Assembly: GCF_002000025.1 (NCBI RefSeq)
Contig: NZ_MUZV01000001.1
Location: 248,001-312,000, forward strand
Source of the DNA: Cognaticolwellia aestuarii
GTDB lineage: Bacteria; Pseudomonadota; Gammaproteobacteria; Enterobacterales; Alteromonadaceae
DNA length: 64,000 bases
Reading direction: 5' to 3'
Shown: in pieces, positions 28,253 to 36,885 of the stretch
Numbering within the stretch: position 1 is the first letter of the stretch
Layout: each line of letters begins with the position of its first letter
Notes under the pieces: generated by a model
What the model saw: the letters and a program-made list of their open reading frames with translations, nothing else
Told to the model about the DNA's origin: nothing
The model's database searches: none
Translations under genes and position numbers: made by a program

Positions 28253-28480
28253 TTACTTATGTAAATCAGTATATGGTAATAATGCTAAGTAACGAGCACG
28301 CTTGATCGCACGACCAAGTTGACGTTGATATTTAGCGCTTGTACCAGTAATACGGCTAGGAACAATTTTACCACTTTCAGTGATATAGTTTTTTAGTACA
28401 GCTGTATCTTTATAATCGATTGCAGCAGCACCTTCCGCTGAAAAGCGGCAGAACTTACGACGTCTAAAAAAACGAGACAT
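28253..28480 (-). CDS. rpsR: 30S ribosomal protein S18
   Basis: 75 residues, identical in length to E. coli S18, starting [13 protein letters not shown]. The block [24 protein letters not shown] is the core rRNA and S6 contact region. S18 pairs with S6 on the platform of the small subunit. Good GGAG-type ribosome binding site. Confidence 0.99.
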   Translation of the reverse strand: MSRFFRRRKFCRFSAEGAAAIDYKDTAVLKNYITESGKIVPSRITGTSAKYQRQLGRAIKRARYLALLPYTDLHK

Positions 28481-28545
28481 GGATTTCTCCTAAATTGGCT
28501 AATTTATTGTCACTGATATTTATCAGTTAAATTAAATGGCCTAAA

Positions 28546-28860
28546 TTAAATCATTTCAATTTGTTGGGCATGTAACACTAAAAGCGGATTACCGTTTCTA
28601 GATTCATGACGATTAATAAAACCAGTCACTTTGACATTACAGCCTTCAATTAAATCACGAGTTAAGTGTTGTGACACATTACCTGTTGCTACAACCTGTA
28701 TTCGAACAAACGCTTGTCTATTCAACCCTGCTTCATTTTGTATGGACTTATGATCCATTGAAAATTGACAGTGCTTAATACCGGCTGGACTAGTTGACGT
28801 TTTAGGTGGCTTCACCACATGTCCGGTCAACACCAAGCAATTCTCTTGACTATTCATCAT
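28546..28860 (-). CDS. priB: Primosomal replication protein N (PriB)
   Basis: 104 residues forming one OB fold, with the family opening LVLTGHVVKPPKTSTSPAGIKHCQFSMDHKSIQNEAG. PriB dimers bind single-stranded DNA and bridge PriA and DnaT in replication restart. Placement between rpsF and rpsR is the standard gammaproteobacterial arrangement. Two adjacent ATGs (28860, 28857) could start it, with no strong ribosome binding site, suggesting coupling to rpsF. Confidence 0.96.
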   Translation of the reverse strand: MMNSQENCLVLTGHVVKPPKTSTSPAGIKHCQFSMDHKSIQNEAGLNRQAFVRIQVVATGNVSQHLTRDLIEGCNVKVTGFINRHESRNGNPLLVLHAQQIEMI

Positions 28861-28883
28861 AGACAGAGCAGGTCACTGGTTAC

Positions 28884-29330
28884 TTATTCTTCGCTCGCAG
28901 CTTCTTCTGCTTTTGGTGCTTCAGCAGCTGGTGCTTCAGTAGCCGTTGCTTCAGTAGCTGGTGCTTCAGTAACCTCTTTCTTCACTTCGCGACGCTCATC
29001 ACGACGGTCTTCTTTAGCAACAGCCATAGCTGAAGCTTCAGTTACCGCGCCTTTAGTGCGCATGATCATGTTACGGATAACAACATCGTTATAACGGAAA
29101 GAAGTTTCTAGTTCATCAATAGCTGCTTGAGGCGCTTCAATGTTAATTAAAACATAGTGTGCTTTGTGCAATTTATTGATTGGGTAAGCTAATTGGCGAC
29201 GGCCCCAGTCTTCAAGACGGTGGATTTTGCCTTCAGCATTAGTGACGATGTCACTGTAACGCTGAATCATAGCTGGTACTTGTTCACTCTGATCAGGGTG
29301 AACCATAAATACGATTTCGTAATGACGCAT
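28884..29330 (-). CDS. rpsF: 30S ribosomal protein S6 with extended Ala/Glu tail
   Basis: 148 residues. The ferredoxin-like core [19 protein letters not shown] through about residue 110 is typical. The C-terminus is longer than in E. coli and consists of TEAPA-like pentapeptides ending in EEAASEE. The DNA shows four 15-bp units (28915-28974). In E. coli RimK adds glutamates to the S6 end; an already acidic tail here is notable. First gene of the operon, with a promoter at 29424-29452 and a leader that fits S6:S18 autoregulation. Confidence 0.98.
   Translation of the reverse strand: MRHYEIVFMVHPDQSEQVPAMIQRYSDIVTNAEGKIHRLEDWGRRQLAYPINKLHKAHYVLINIEAPQAAIDELETSFRYNDVVIRNMIMRTKGAVTEASAMAVAKEDRRDERREVKKEVTEAPATEATATEAPAAEAPKAEEAASEE
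28915..28974 (-). repeat. Four 15-bp tandem repeats encoding the S6 tail
   Basis: Four consecutive 15-bp units on the plus strand (for example GGTGCTTCAGTAGCC) with one to three differences each. Each encodes a five-residue T/A-E-A-P/T-A unit in S6. Copy number could vary by slippage without shifting the frame. Confidence 0.85.
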
Positions 29331-29420
29331 TACGAGCTCCTTACGGTTGTAGCCTCATTGTCTGGCTCAGCCAACACCAGTTGAGGCAAGGAACAAAAAG
29401 TTCAGGCTGAATTAAGGACG
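29331..29420 (-). promoter_or_regulatory. rpsF leader, candidate S6:S18 autoregulatory RNA
   Basis: The minus-strand RNA has a stem GCCUCA (29382-29387) pairing with UGAGGC (29352-29357), with an inner UGGC/GCCA pairing, followed closely by ACAACCGUAAGGAG, which is a CCG element next to the Shine-Dalgarno. S6:S18 complexes bind a CCG-containing hairpin in rpsF leaders in many bacteria. The fit here is by eye only. Confidence 0.55.
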
Positions 29421-29423
29421 CGT

Positions 29424-29452
29424 AGTGTAGGGAAAATGAACAATAAAGGCAA
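29424..29452 (-). promoter_or_regulatory. Sigma-70 promoter of the rpsF operon
   Basis: Minus strand: -35 TTGCCT (29447-29452), exact 17-bp spacer, -10 TACACT (29424-29429), then a GC-rich discriminator ACGCG typical of stringently controlled ribosomal promoters. It lies about 95 bases upstream of the rpsF start, just before the leader hairpin. Confidence 0.75.
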
Positions 29453-29503
29453 GCGTTAGTTTACTTCAACACAGAAGTTAAACACGATACATATACTTGG
29501 GTA

Positions 29504-29552
29504 TAACCGAATATATGTAAGTAAAACCAAAAACCAAGAAGATATTCGGTTA
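29504..29552. repeat. Perfect 11-bp inverted repeat with 27-base spacer
   Basis: TAACCGAATAT (29504-29514) is repeated inverted as ATATTCGGTTA (29542-29552). No coding role is visible. It may be a hairpin or a pair of ends of a small lost element. Confidence 0.8.
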
Positions 29553-29626
29553 AATCGGCTAACTAGCCTGAGTTTAGGGTAAGCTAATACGTCAATGCCA
29601 CCATTCTCTGCGTGTATCGACAATAC

Positions 29627-29664
29627 ATTAGTCTACCTAATCGTTCGGTATTAGGTAGACTAAT
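29627..29664. repeat. Perfect 15-bp inverted repeat, 8-base loop
   Basis: ATTAGTCTACCTAAT (29627-29641) and ATTAGGTAGACTAAT (29650-29664) match perfectly around CGTTCGGT. There is no flanking T-run, so it is unlikely to be a simple intrinsic terminator. Confidence 0.9.
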
Positions 29665-29843
29665 CAGCCTCAATAAACATAAAGCTAATTACATTGACAA
29701 TAAATTATACGGCAAAGGTTATAAAATTAATTAAAGTGATTGTAACCATTGCACTATATTAATTTCTTCGACATCCGTTATCTCGAATCCAGGTTAGCCA
29801 AAAAACCACTAAATAAGAATTGGCTCTACAAATGCAACTCGGG

Positions 29844-31139
29844 CTAAAGGGCGATCATTTGGCCGTTAAGCATTAACTGCCCCTGCTCAAACGTTGCAGA
29901 AAAAGATAATTCATCAGCTTTTTTCTCAATAAAACCTTGCCCTAGATACATATTAACCACATCATCCATACCTAGTTTTTGAAAAAATGCTACAGGAGCA
30001 ACCCCTTTTGAGTTCGCCTTCAATGCCGCTATAATACTCATTGGATTAGCTTGGTTGTATAAGGTGTGATCAATAGCAAGTTGCAGGTCAGACTTAATTG
30101 CACCATCAGGTGTCATCGCACTCAAGTCATTAATTTTTATTTCAGGATTTGTGGCTAACAATTGAGCCGCTGTCGACATTATTTGCTGACTAATCAGCTC
30201 TGAGTTTTCAGGCTCTTGCTGCATTTTAGCTGCTAATTGATTCAATTCAAGCAAAACGGCTGGATTAAGTTTATCAAACGAAACATCTAAATTGAGCTTA
30301 TCAAGTATTTGTCCTGAGCCTTCAAAATGCTCGATGCCATAATGTAGCGTTACCTTCATTAGCTCTTCTTTAAGCTTACTACTGCCTGATACAACTAAAT
30401 TTTCAATATTTAGCAACTCATCACCGTTAGCATCTTGTGCTGTAATGTTTTTGATCAGCGAAGAAAAGTCACCTAATGCTAGTGCATTCGCGCTATATAT
30501 ATCGCCGTTAATCATTTCTTGGTTAAAAGTCACATCTAATGCTGACACTTGCACATGGGCTTCAGGGCCTTTGAAATCAAGCCCTGTCCAATTTAAATAA
30601 CCATCAATATATTTTTCATCGGTTACCGTAAACTCACTATCCATTGCGCCTAAATTAACCTGCTCGCCATCTTCTTCAAACGAGGTTGCAGCCATTTTTA
30701 TTGCTGTTATGTAATTCAAGCCATAACTAATTGTTGATGAAACTAACAATTTATCATTTAACTGTGTAATAAAAGCATTGATATTTTCTTGTTCTGTTTC
30801 ATTGACACCTAATACTTCAAAGTCCAAATCAATATTTGAATGGGATAGAGCAAAGTGAATATCATTGTCTGCAAAAATCACCGGACCAAAAGCAAACTCT
30901 TCATTGATGGTGATTTCAAAGCCTTCAACTTCAGCTGAAAGCTCTTTAAACTTCATTTTAGTAATTGACTGACCAGAGAACCAATCTGTTGAGAAACTGC
31001 GCTGAGTGATCTCAAGTGATGGATGCTCAACAAAACGACTGGCAATGCTATCGTATTTATTTTCTACTATCGTACCGATGACTTTTGGTGCAATTAAACC
31101 AGCACAAACAACACCGATAACAACGACTAATTTCTTCAT
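29844..31139 (-). CDS. DUF945 (YdgA-like) family protein
   Basis: 431 residues from the ATG at 31139, preceded by AAGGGAAG; the in-frame extension to 31205 lacks support. A signal anchor (about residues 3-22) precedes a large periplasmic domain. Family-like features are the N-terminal KYDSIASRF, the repeated FE-I-YGL segments, and regions resembling AsmA/DUF945 beta repeats. The family has no firmly assigned biochemical role. It stands between two large intergenic regions and is probably monocistronic. Confidence 0.8.
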   Translation of the reverse strand: MKKLVVVIGVVCAGLIAPKVIGTIVENKYDSIASRFVEHPSLEITQRSFSTDWFSGQSITKMKFKELSAEVEGFEITINEEFAFGPVIFADNDIHFALSHSNIDLDFEVLGVNETEQENINAFITQLNDKLLVSSTISYGLNYITAIKMAATSFEEDGEQVNLGAMDSEFTVTDEKYIDGYLNWTGLDFKGPEAHVQVSALDVTFNQEMINGDIYSANALALGDFSSLIKNITAQDANGDELLNIENLVVSGSSKLKEELMKVTLHYGIEHFEGSGQILDKLNLDVSFDKLNPAVLLELNQLAAKMQQEPENSELISQQIMSTAAQLLATNPEIKINDLSAMTPDGAIKSDLQLAIDHTLYNQANPMSIIAALKANSKGVAPVAFFQKLGMDDVVNMYLGQGFIEKKADELSFSATFEQGQLMLNGQMIAL

Positions 31140-31341
31140 TTTACTTCCCTTATATTCCTTTAAATAGGACTTCCGTGCTAACGAAATAGAATTTTCTGCG
31201 AGCATAATGATAGCATTTAGTTTTAATAGGTTGCTACTGATAAAGTTATATCATTGCGTCTACAGAAGTCTTCCAATAGCACTATTTAAGCGACATTAGC
31301 ACCAATAAAAGTTATCAAAATGCTATAAGGACGAATTTTAA

Positions 31342-31424
31342 AAAGTTTAAATGCTGCACTGTTGTTATGACCAGAGACCAAGCCTTTTTCAATCAAATAC
31401 TTGGGTCATAGCATGTTAAACTTT
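31342..31424. repeat. Long imperfect inverted repeat (possible structured RNA)
   Basis: Four successive arms pair in order: AAAGTTTAA (31342-31350) with TTAAACTTT (31416-31424); ATGC (31351-31354) with GCAT (31411-31414); TATGAC (31366-31371) with GTCATA (31405-31410); CCAAG (31378-31382) with CTTGG (31400-31404). That is 24 bp with bulges mainly on the left arm and a 17-base loop. Confidence 0.7.
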
Positions 31425-31482
31425 AAGGAGTGCGGGGGGACTATCCAGAGTTGCTATAATCTTAGCGACAAAATTTGATGAA

Positions 31483-31511
31483 AAAAATAGCCCGATAAGC
31501 GCGCTATTTTT
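31483..31511 (-). terminator. Weak terminator after the universal stress gene
   Basis: AAAATAGC (31484-31491) and GCTATTTT (31503-31510) pair around an 11-base loop and end in a T-run on the minus strand. Only two G-C pairs are in the main stem, so strength is doubtful. Confidence 0.45.
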
Positions 31512-31530
31512 CATATTTTAAAGCTTTTGA

Positions 31531-32394
31531 TTATGGATTTAATGCTAAAACATCTGTTTTTAATAACGATAACGTTTTTTCTGCTGTGTTACCAAAAACC
31601 TTGCCACTGATACCTGAACGTCCAATCATACCAATAACAACAACGCCGACCTCAGACTGTGCAGCAATGCTAGTAATTACTTTTCCTGGCTCACCTGCTT
31701 TAATATGAAAATTGCGGGGTTCAATATTATATTGCGAGCATATTGCTTTAATTTTTTCGTCTAATTCGCTCTGTGCATGCCTTTCCATTTCATCAGGGTA
31801 TTGCATACCTAAATCTTTAAGTAGCGTTGAAGTAGCAACGGTATAACAGACATGTAGTTCTGTATTAAACCCATCGGCTAAAATTCTAGCCTGCTGTAAA
31901 ATTTTGGTATTTAATTCCTGCTTAACTTTTTTCGTAGTACTTAGGTCAATTGCAGCAAGAATATTTGATGATTTACGCCACTTCTCGGGGGCAGAAATTA
32001 ATACAGGTACTTGGCATTCTCTCAATAAGTATAAGTCTGTTGACGTATAAAATAGCGACTCTGAGCGATTACCCGTTTTAAATACCAACTTTGGCTGTTC
32101 TTCTGCAACATAGTTAGCTACCCATTTATGAATACGAGATGCCCAAACAACTTCATAGCTATAGGTTTCACTTACGGGAATAATAGCCGATAGCTGTTGA
32201 GCTGATTTTTCAGACATTTTAGCTAACACATCATCTTTAATTTGCTCAATATTATCGACAGCACCTATAACATCTTCATTACAAAAATAAACAATATGCA
32301 ATGTTGATTGATAAGCATTTGCCAATTGGCTGGCTCGTTTAATAGCTAATGGCTCTTGCGTTAACATGTCTGCAATAACAAGTATCTTACTCAT
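31531..32394 (-). CDS. Tandem universal stress protein (UspE-like)
   Basis: 287 residues with two Usp domains (about 1-140 and 145-287). The second keeps the ATP-binding signature GMIGRSGISGKVFGNTAE (about 255-272), G-2x-G-9x-G followed by N-T; the first is degenerate. Usp proteins accumulate in growth arrest and affect stress survival, motility and adhesion. Length and tandem layout resemble UspE, though it is about 30 residues shorter than E. coli UspE. Monocistronic by context. Confidence 0.85.
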   Translation of the reverse strand: MSKILVIADMLTQEPLAIKRASQLANAYQSTLHIVYFCNEDVIGAVDNIEQIKDDVLAKMSEKSAQQLSAIIPVSETYSYEVVWASRIHKWVANYVAEEQPKLVFKTGNRSESLFYTSTDLYLLRECQVPVLISAPEKWRKSSNILAAIDLSTTKKVKQELNTKILQQARILADGFNTELHVCYTVATSTLLKDLGMQYPDEMERHAQSELDEKIKAICSQYNIEPRNFHIKAGEPGKVITSIAAQSEVGVVVIGMIGRSGISGKVFGNTAEKTLSLLKTDVLALNP

Positions 32395-32550
32395 AAAATT
32401 CCCTTATGTTGTGGCGTAATACCCATAAATGTAATTAATAGCTCATGGAGCAAAGTAATATCATCATAACTTTAGCAAAAAGTAACACGTACGACTTTGA
32501 TATTGCGCATAAAAACAATTTATCTTGTCGAGATAAGCTCACCGATTAAA

Positions 32551-33309
32551 CTAGCTATTAAGCCTTTGGCGAACTATTTCAAACAAACATATACCCGTTG
32601 CTACAGAAACATTTAAACTAGAAACACTACCAGCCATAGGCAACTTAACTAACTGATCACAGTTTTCACGAGTCAAGCGACGCATGCCCTTACCTTCAGC
32701 GCCCATCACTAATGCCATAGGGCCTGAGAGTTTCTCACCGTATAAACAGTTATCTGTTTCACCTGCAGTGCCAATAATCCATACCCCCATTTGCTGCAGG
32801 GCTTTCATGGTTCTCGACAAGTTAGTTACTTGCACTAAAGGAACGCTTTCTGCCGCACCAACAGCGACTTTTCTTACGGTTGCTGTCAAACGAGCAGCAT
32901 TATCTTTAGGTACAATGATAGCCTGTACTCCTGCCGCATCGGCATTTCGTAAGCAAGCACCTAAATTATGAGGGTCTGTGACACCATCTAAAATTAATAA
33001 AAATGGGGCTTGTCCTTTACTTTCACCTGCTGCAAGAATGCTATCGAGATCCGCCTCTGTATAGGTTTTTCCTGGTTTAACACGTGCAACAACGCCTTGA
33101 TGCTGTTCACCATCAGTTTTGTCGTCCAATACTTTACGATTTGCCATCTGGACTGGAATACCATACTTTTGAGCTAAATTGATAATCGGCATTAAACGAT
33201 CATCTTCACGACCTTTTAATAGCCATAATTCAATGAACCTTTCCGGTGCGTTTTCAATCAGGGCTTTTACCGCATGAATGCCAAAAACTAACTCTTCTTG
33301 CTTTGCCAT
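32551..33309 (-). CDS. rlmB: 23S rRNA 2'-O-ribose G2251 methyltransferase
   Basis: 252 residues. The N-terminal L30e-like substrate domain opens [15 protein letters not shown]. The SPOUT methyltransferase domain holds the three SpoU motifs: [13 protein letters not shown] (about 116), [11 protein letters not shown] (about 203) and [14 protein letters not shown] (about 230). It methylates G2251 in the P-loop of 23S rRNA with SAM. It lies downstream of rnr, the common rnr-rlmB pair. Confidence 0.98.
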   Translation of the reverse strand: MAKQEELVFGIHAVKALIENAPERFIELWLLKGREDDRLMPIINLAQKYGIPVQMANRKVLDDKTDGEQHQGVVARVKPGKTYTEADLDSILAAGESKGQAPFLLILDGVTDPHNLGACLRNADAAGVQAIIVPKDNAARLTATVRKVAVGAAESVPLVQVTNLSRTMKALQQMGVWIIGTAGETDNCLYGEKLSGPMALVMGAEGKGMRRLTRENCDQLVKLPMAGSVSSLNVSVATGICLFEIVRQRLNS

Positions 33310-33418
33310 AAATTCTTTCTCTATTAAATCAATTGGTTGATAGCAAGTATTTAGGGCTTACATACTCGCTATCAAAATATACTGCTGGCTGTACTTTGGT
33401 TGCTGACTTTATTGCTAA

Positions 33419-35863
33419 CTAAGTCGCTTTGCGGGCATTTTTACCTGGGCGCTTTTTTCTCGCCTTACGCTTACTCGCTTTAGTGGTTGTTTTGGTACTT
33501 GCTTTGGTACCTGTTTTAGCCGTTTTTTTGGTTTTTTTTGCTTTATCACCGGTCAATGCTGGTTTGCTGTCCGCACTTTTGCCACGTTTATGTTTGTCTG
33601 AACTTTTACCTTTTTTTAGTGGTTTCGCTCGCTTTAATACGGCATTTTCACCAGCCAATGATAAATCAATTTTTTTCTCATCAAGGTTAACGGCCGCAAC
33701 TTGTACTTCAACAGTATCGCCAATGCGATACTTGGCACCAGTATTTTCACCAGATAAACACATACGGACATCATCAAAGTGATAATAGTCATGCCCTAAA
33801 GAGGTAATATGAACTAAGCCTTCAATATGTAAGTCAGCTAAACGAACAAATAAACCAAAATTAGTTACTGTTGAGATCACACCGGTAAAAGTCGCGCCGA
33901 TATGATCTTGCATATATTCACATTTTAACCAATCAGCAACATCGCGCGTGGCATCATCAGCACGGCGTTCGGTCATAGAGCAATGCTCGCCTAGTTCGAT
34001 TACGGCTTCAGGTGTATAGGAGTAACCACCGGCATTAGCTTCATTTTGTGCCTGTTCATCTAAAATAGCTTTGATAACACGATGAACCACTAAATCAGGA
34101 TAACGGCGTATCGGCGAAGTAAAATGACTATATGACGGTAACGCTAAACCAAAATGACCAATATTGTCACTCTGATACACTGCTTGTCGCATTGAACGTA
34201 ACAGCATAGTTTGGATCAGCTCATGATCAGGGCGTCCGACTATTTTTTCTAAAATATGACAATAATCTTTCGGCTCGGGCTGTGCCTTACGCTCACCCAT
34301 TGAGGCTAAATCAAGTCCGAGCTCATTAACATAGCTGATAAAGTTATTATATTTATCTTCACTCGGTTTATCGTGCACACGAAACAGACCAGGTTTTTTA
34401 TGTTTTTCAATAAACTCAGCAGTAGCTACGTTAGCTAAAATCATACATTCTTCAATGATTTTATGCGCATCGTTACGTACCATAGCAACAATAGATTCTA
34501 TTTTTCGGTTACTATTAAATAGAAATTGTGATTCTGTCGTTTCAAAAGCAATAGCACCACGTTTAGTACGAGCCGCTGTTAGCACCTGATACATTTTATT
34601 CAGGTTTTCTAAATCGGGTACTAAGGCTTGGTATTGTGTACGCAACTCTGTACGGTAGTCTTCATCTTTTTGCTCTGGGTTTACCCCTAAAATAGTCGCC
34701 ACCTTGCTATAGGTAAAGCGTGCTTTCGAGCGCATCACTGCTGGGTAAAACTTAGATTCAGATAACTCACCTAAGGAACTAATCGTCATTTCACAAACCA
34801 TACAAAGACGATCAACATCAGGGTTTAAAGAACAAAGCCCGTTAGAGAGTTTTTCCGGTAACATTGGAATAACTTGGCTAGGAAAATAAACCGAATTGCC
34901 ACGAGCAATCGCTTCTTCATCTAATGCAGTTTGGTTACGAACATAATAACTCACATCTGCGATAGCTACCCATAATGTCCAGCCACCAGTAGGGTTAGGT
35001 CGGCAATAGACCGCATCATCAAAGTCTCGAGCATCTTCACCATCAATAGTGACCAAAGGTAAATCTCGTAGATCGATTCTTGGCGCTTTAGCTGACTCTT
35101 CAACTTCATCAGCAATACCACTGACTTCGGCAATCACCTCAGGAGAAAACTGGTACGGAAGATCATGCTCGCGTAGCGCTATTTCAATTTCCATGCCCGG
35201 GGCCATATGCTCACCCAGCACTTCGATAACTTCGCCTACTGCATTTGAACGTTTTGTCGGTCTTTGAATAACATTAACCACCACAACTTGACCATGACGG
35301 GCGCCTAACTTTTTATCCGGCTGAATAAGGATATCTTGCTGAATTCGAGCATCATCTGGCACAACACAGGCAATATGGTGGTCAACATAAAAGCGACCAA
35401 CTACACCGGCTTTGCGCGGCTCTACCACATCCAAAATTTTAACTTCTTTACGACCTTTACGGTCAGTACGATCGATGAGTATGGCTTCAACAATATCACC
35501 ATGAATTACCCGTTTCATTTCGTACGAAGAAATATAAAAGTCTTTATCACCATTATCAGGAGCAAAAAAACCAAAACCATCTCTATGACCAATCACTTTA
35601 CCGGTTAAAACATCACTACGCTTGGCAATGGCATATTGTTTAAACTTATTAAAAACAATTTGACCACTATTTTCCATAGCACGTAAACGGTGTTTTAAAC
35701 CTACCAGCATGTCTTCATCGGTATATTGTAATTGCTTAACAATCGACTTGAACGTTGGTGGGATGTTTGATTTTTCGATCAACGACAATAGCAATTCACG
35801 GCTCGCTACAGGTTTTTCGTATTTGTCAGCTTCTCGCTGTTGGTGTGGGTCTTTTTCGGTCAC
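33419..35863 (-). CDS. rnr: Ribonuclease R
   Basis: 814 residues from a GTG at 35863, whose following residues (TEKDPHQQREADKYEKP) align with the E. coli start. Domain order: helix-turn-helix N-domain, two cold-shock domains, the RNB catalytic domain with DLRDLPLVTIDGEDARDFDDAV (about 261-282, metal-binding aspartates), an S1 domain (about 650-735), and a Lys/Thr-rich basic tail (about 745-814). It is a processive 3'-5' exonuclease able to digest structured RNA, useful in cold environments. No strong ribosome binding site is visible. It precedes rlmB. Confidence 0.97.
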   Translation of the reverse strand: MTEKDPHQQREADKYEKPVASRELLLSLIEKSNIPPTFKSIVKQLQYTDEDMLVGLKHRLRAMENSGQIVFNKFKQYAIAKRSDVLTGKVIGHRDGFGFFAPDNGDKDFYISSYEMKRVIHGDIVEAILIDRTDRKGRKEVKILDVVEPRKAGVVGRFYVDHHIACVVPDDARIQQDILIQPDKKLGARHGQVVVVNVIQRPTKRSNAVGEVIEVLGEHMAPGMEIEIALREHDLPYQFSPEVIAEVSGIADEVEESAKAPRIDLRDLPLVTIDGEDARDFDDAVYCRPNPTGGWTLWVAIADVSYYVRNQTALDEEAIARGNSVYFPSQVIPMLPEKLSNGLCSLNPDVDRLCMVCEMTISSLGELSESKFYPAVMRSKARFTYSKVATILGVNPEQKDEDYRTELRTQYQALVPDLENLNKMYQVLTAARTKRGAIAFETTESQFLFNSNRKIESIVAMVRNDAHKIIEECMILANVATAEFIEKHKKPGLFRVHDKPSEDKYNNFISYVNELGLDLASMGERKAQPEPKDYCHILEKIVGRPDHELIQTMLLRSMRQAVYQSDNIGHFGLALPSYSHFTSPIRRYPDLVVHRVIKAILDEQAQNEANAGGYSYTPEAVIELGEHCSMTERRADDATRDVADWLKCEYMQDHIGATFTGVISTVTNFGLFVRLADLHIEGLVHITSLGHDYYHFDDVRMCLSGENTGAKYRIGDTVEVQVAAVNLDEKKIDLSLAGENAVLKRAKPLKKGKSSDKHKRGKSADSKPALTGDKAKKTKKTAKTGTKASTKTTTKASKRKARKKRPGKNARKAT

Positions 35864-35998
35864 TTTTATTCTATATTAGTTTTTTGTTTAGTATATCTTA
35901 GATCATCGCTATACCCAACCTACTTAAAAATGCAATCGGCAAAGTAATTTACACGCGATGTTAGCCATTTCTGATTATAAACTAAACACTTTAGCTGG

Positions 35999-36616
35999 CT
36001 AATACTTTCCGCTTTTAGCGGCATTAACCACCCGCTCAGGCATTCTTTCTGCCAGCTGAGTTAGCTTTGCAGTTATGTTTTTATGGACTTTTTTATCATC
36101 AGTCACTGATTGATGCAACTGTGCATATAATTGTGGAAGATCTAATGGGCTGCCATCACCTGATAGATAAATATTAGCTAACCTTAGCTGTGCTTTTAAG
36201 TTATTTAGTGCCGCGGCTTCTTTCAAAAAAAGAATGGCTTGAGCAACATCCACTTGTACAAATTTACCAACATGGTAATAGCGCCCCAATTGCTCTAACG
36301 CTTCAGGTAAGCCTTGGTCGGCAGAAGCTTGCATGTAGTGTAACCCCAAAGGCACATCTTTTTTTACACAAACGCCGTAAGCGAGCATATCTCCCCACAA
36401 AAACTGATACGACGGCATTTGCGATTTAACAGCGCGAGCTTCGATATCTTGAACTAACTGGCAATCATCAATCACGACTTGGCTTAGGTGTTTATTTTCT
36501 TTAATGAGATCAAGTAATACGTTATCACTATAGATTTGCACCGCAGTCAGTTCTGCAGCTGACACGCTAACAACATGAATAATTGTAAATAGAATGGTGA
36601 TAAATATACGTTGCAT
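35999..36616 (-). CDS. motX: Sodium-driven flagellar motor protein MotX
   Basis: 205 residues from the ATG at 36616, preceded by AGAGG; a second ATG at 36631 has no such site. A signal peptide (about 1-20) precedes VQIYSDNVLLDLIKENKHL and DDCQLVQDIEARA, then Sel1-type repeats (about 60-155) including GLHYMQASADQGLPEALEQLGRYY, a strong match to Vibrio MotX. MotX forms the T-ring with MotY around the polar flagellar motor and recruits PomAB. It lies upstream of rnr as in Vibrio. Indicates a sodium-powered polar flagellum. Confidence 0.93.
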   Translation of the reverse strand: MQRIFITILFTIIHVVSVSAAELTAVQIYSDNVLLDLIKENKHLSQVVIDDCQLVQDIEARAVKSQMPSYQFLWGDMLAYGVCVKKDVPLGLHYMQASADQGLPEALEQLGRYYHVGKFVQVDVAQAILFLKEAAALNNLKAQLRLANIYLSGDGSPLDLPQLYAQLHQSVTDDKKVHKNITAKLTQLAERMPERVVNAAKSGKY

Positions 36617-36885
36617 AATGCCTCTTTGCATTTGAATGAAATTCTAATATGGCTAAAGACTATATCGTCAGGTTAAGACAATAACTTTAACGTTAATTTA
36701 TTGGCATAACCCGCTTTAAGACTTAACTCTTGATGCCAAGCAAATATGATACCAAACATATAAGGTAGTTAAATGGCTTGGCGTTTAATTAAAAATTTCA
36801 TAATGAAAATCGCTTGAACATATCACTTGCACTCTCAAGAATAAAATATAACAATGTTGAAGATTTGAGCATTAAGGCGTGTTAA

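Larger units (their letters stand above)
29331..29843. other. Intergenic region between rpsF and the DUF945 gene
   Basis: 513 bp with no convincing gene. It holds the rpsF leader and promoter at its left end and two perfect inverted repeats (29504-29552 and 29627-29664) further in. The part from 29680 to 29843 shows only a weak AGCCAA/TTGGCT pairing near 29800. Confidence 0.7.
31140..31530. other. Intergenic region between the universal stress gene and the DUF945 gene
   Basis: 391 bp without a supported gene. The central part forms a long imperfect hairpin (31342-31424), and the right end has a weak terminator for the universal stress gene (31484-31510). The promoter of the DUF945 gene must lie in the left part. 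Confidence 0.65.

Noticed and set aside
33429-33782. 117-residue plus-strand ORF opposite the rnr tail
   Set aside because: It mirrors the lysine/threonine-rich C-terminus of RNase R, so the hydrophobic translation is a composition artefact.
36632-36885. Sigma-54 promoter for motX or the cyclase gene
   Set aside because: TGGCATAACCCGCTT on the plus strand only partly fits the -24/-12 consensus and would face the cyclase, not motX.
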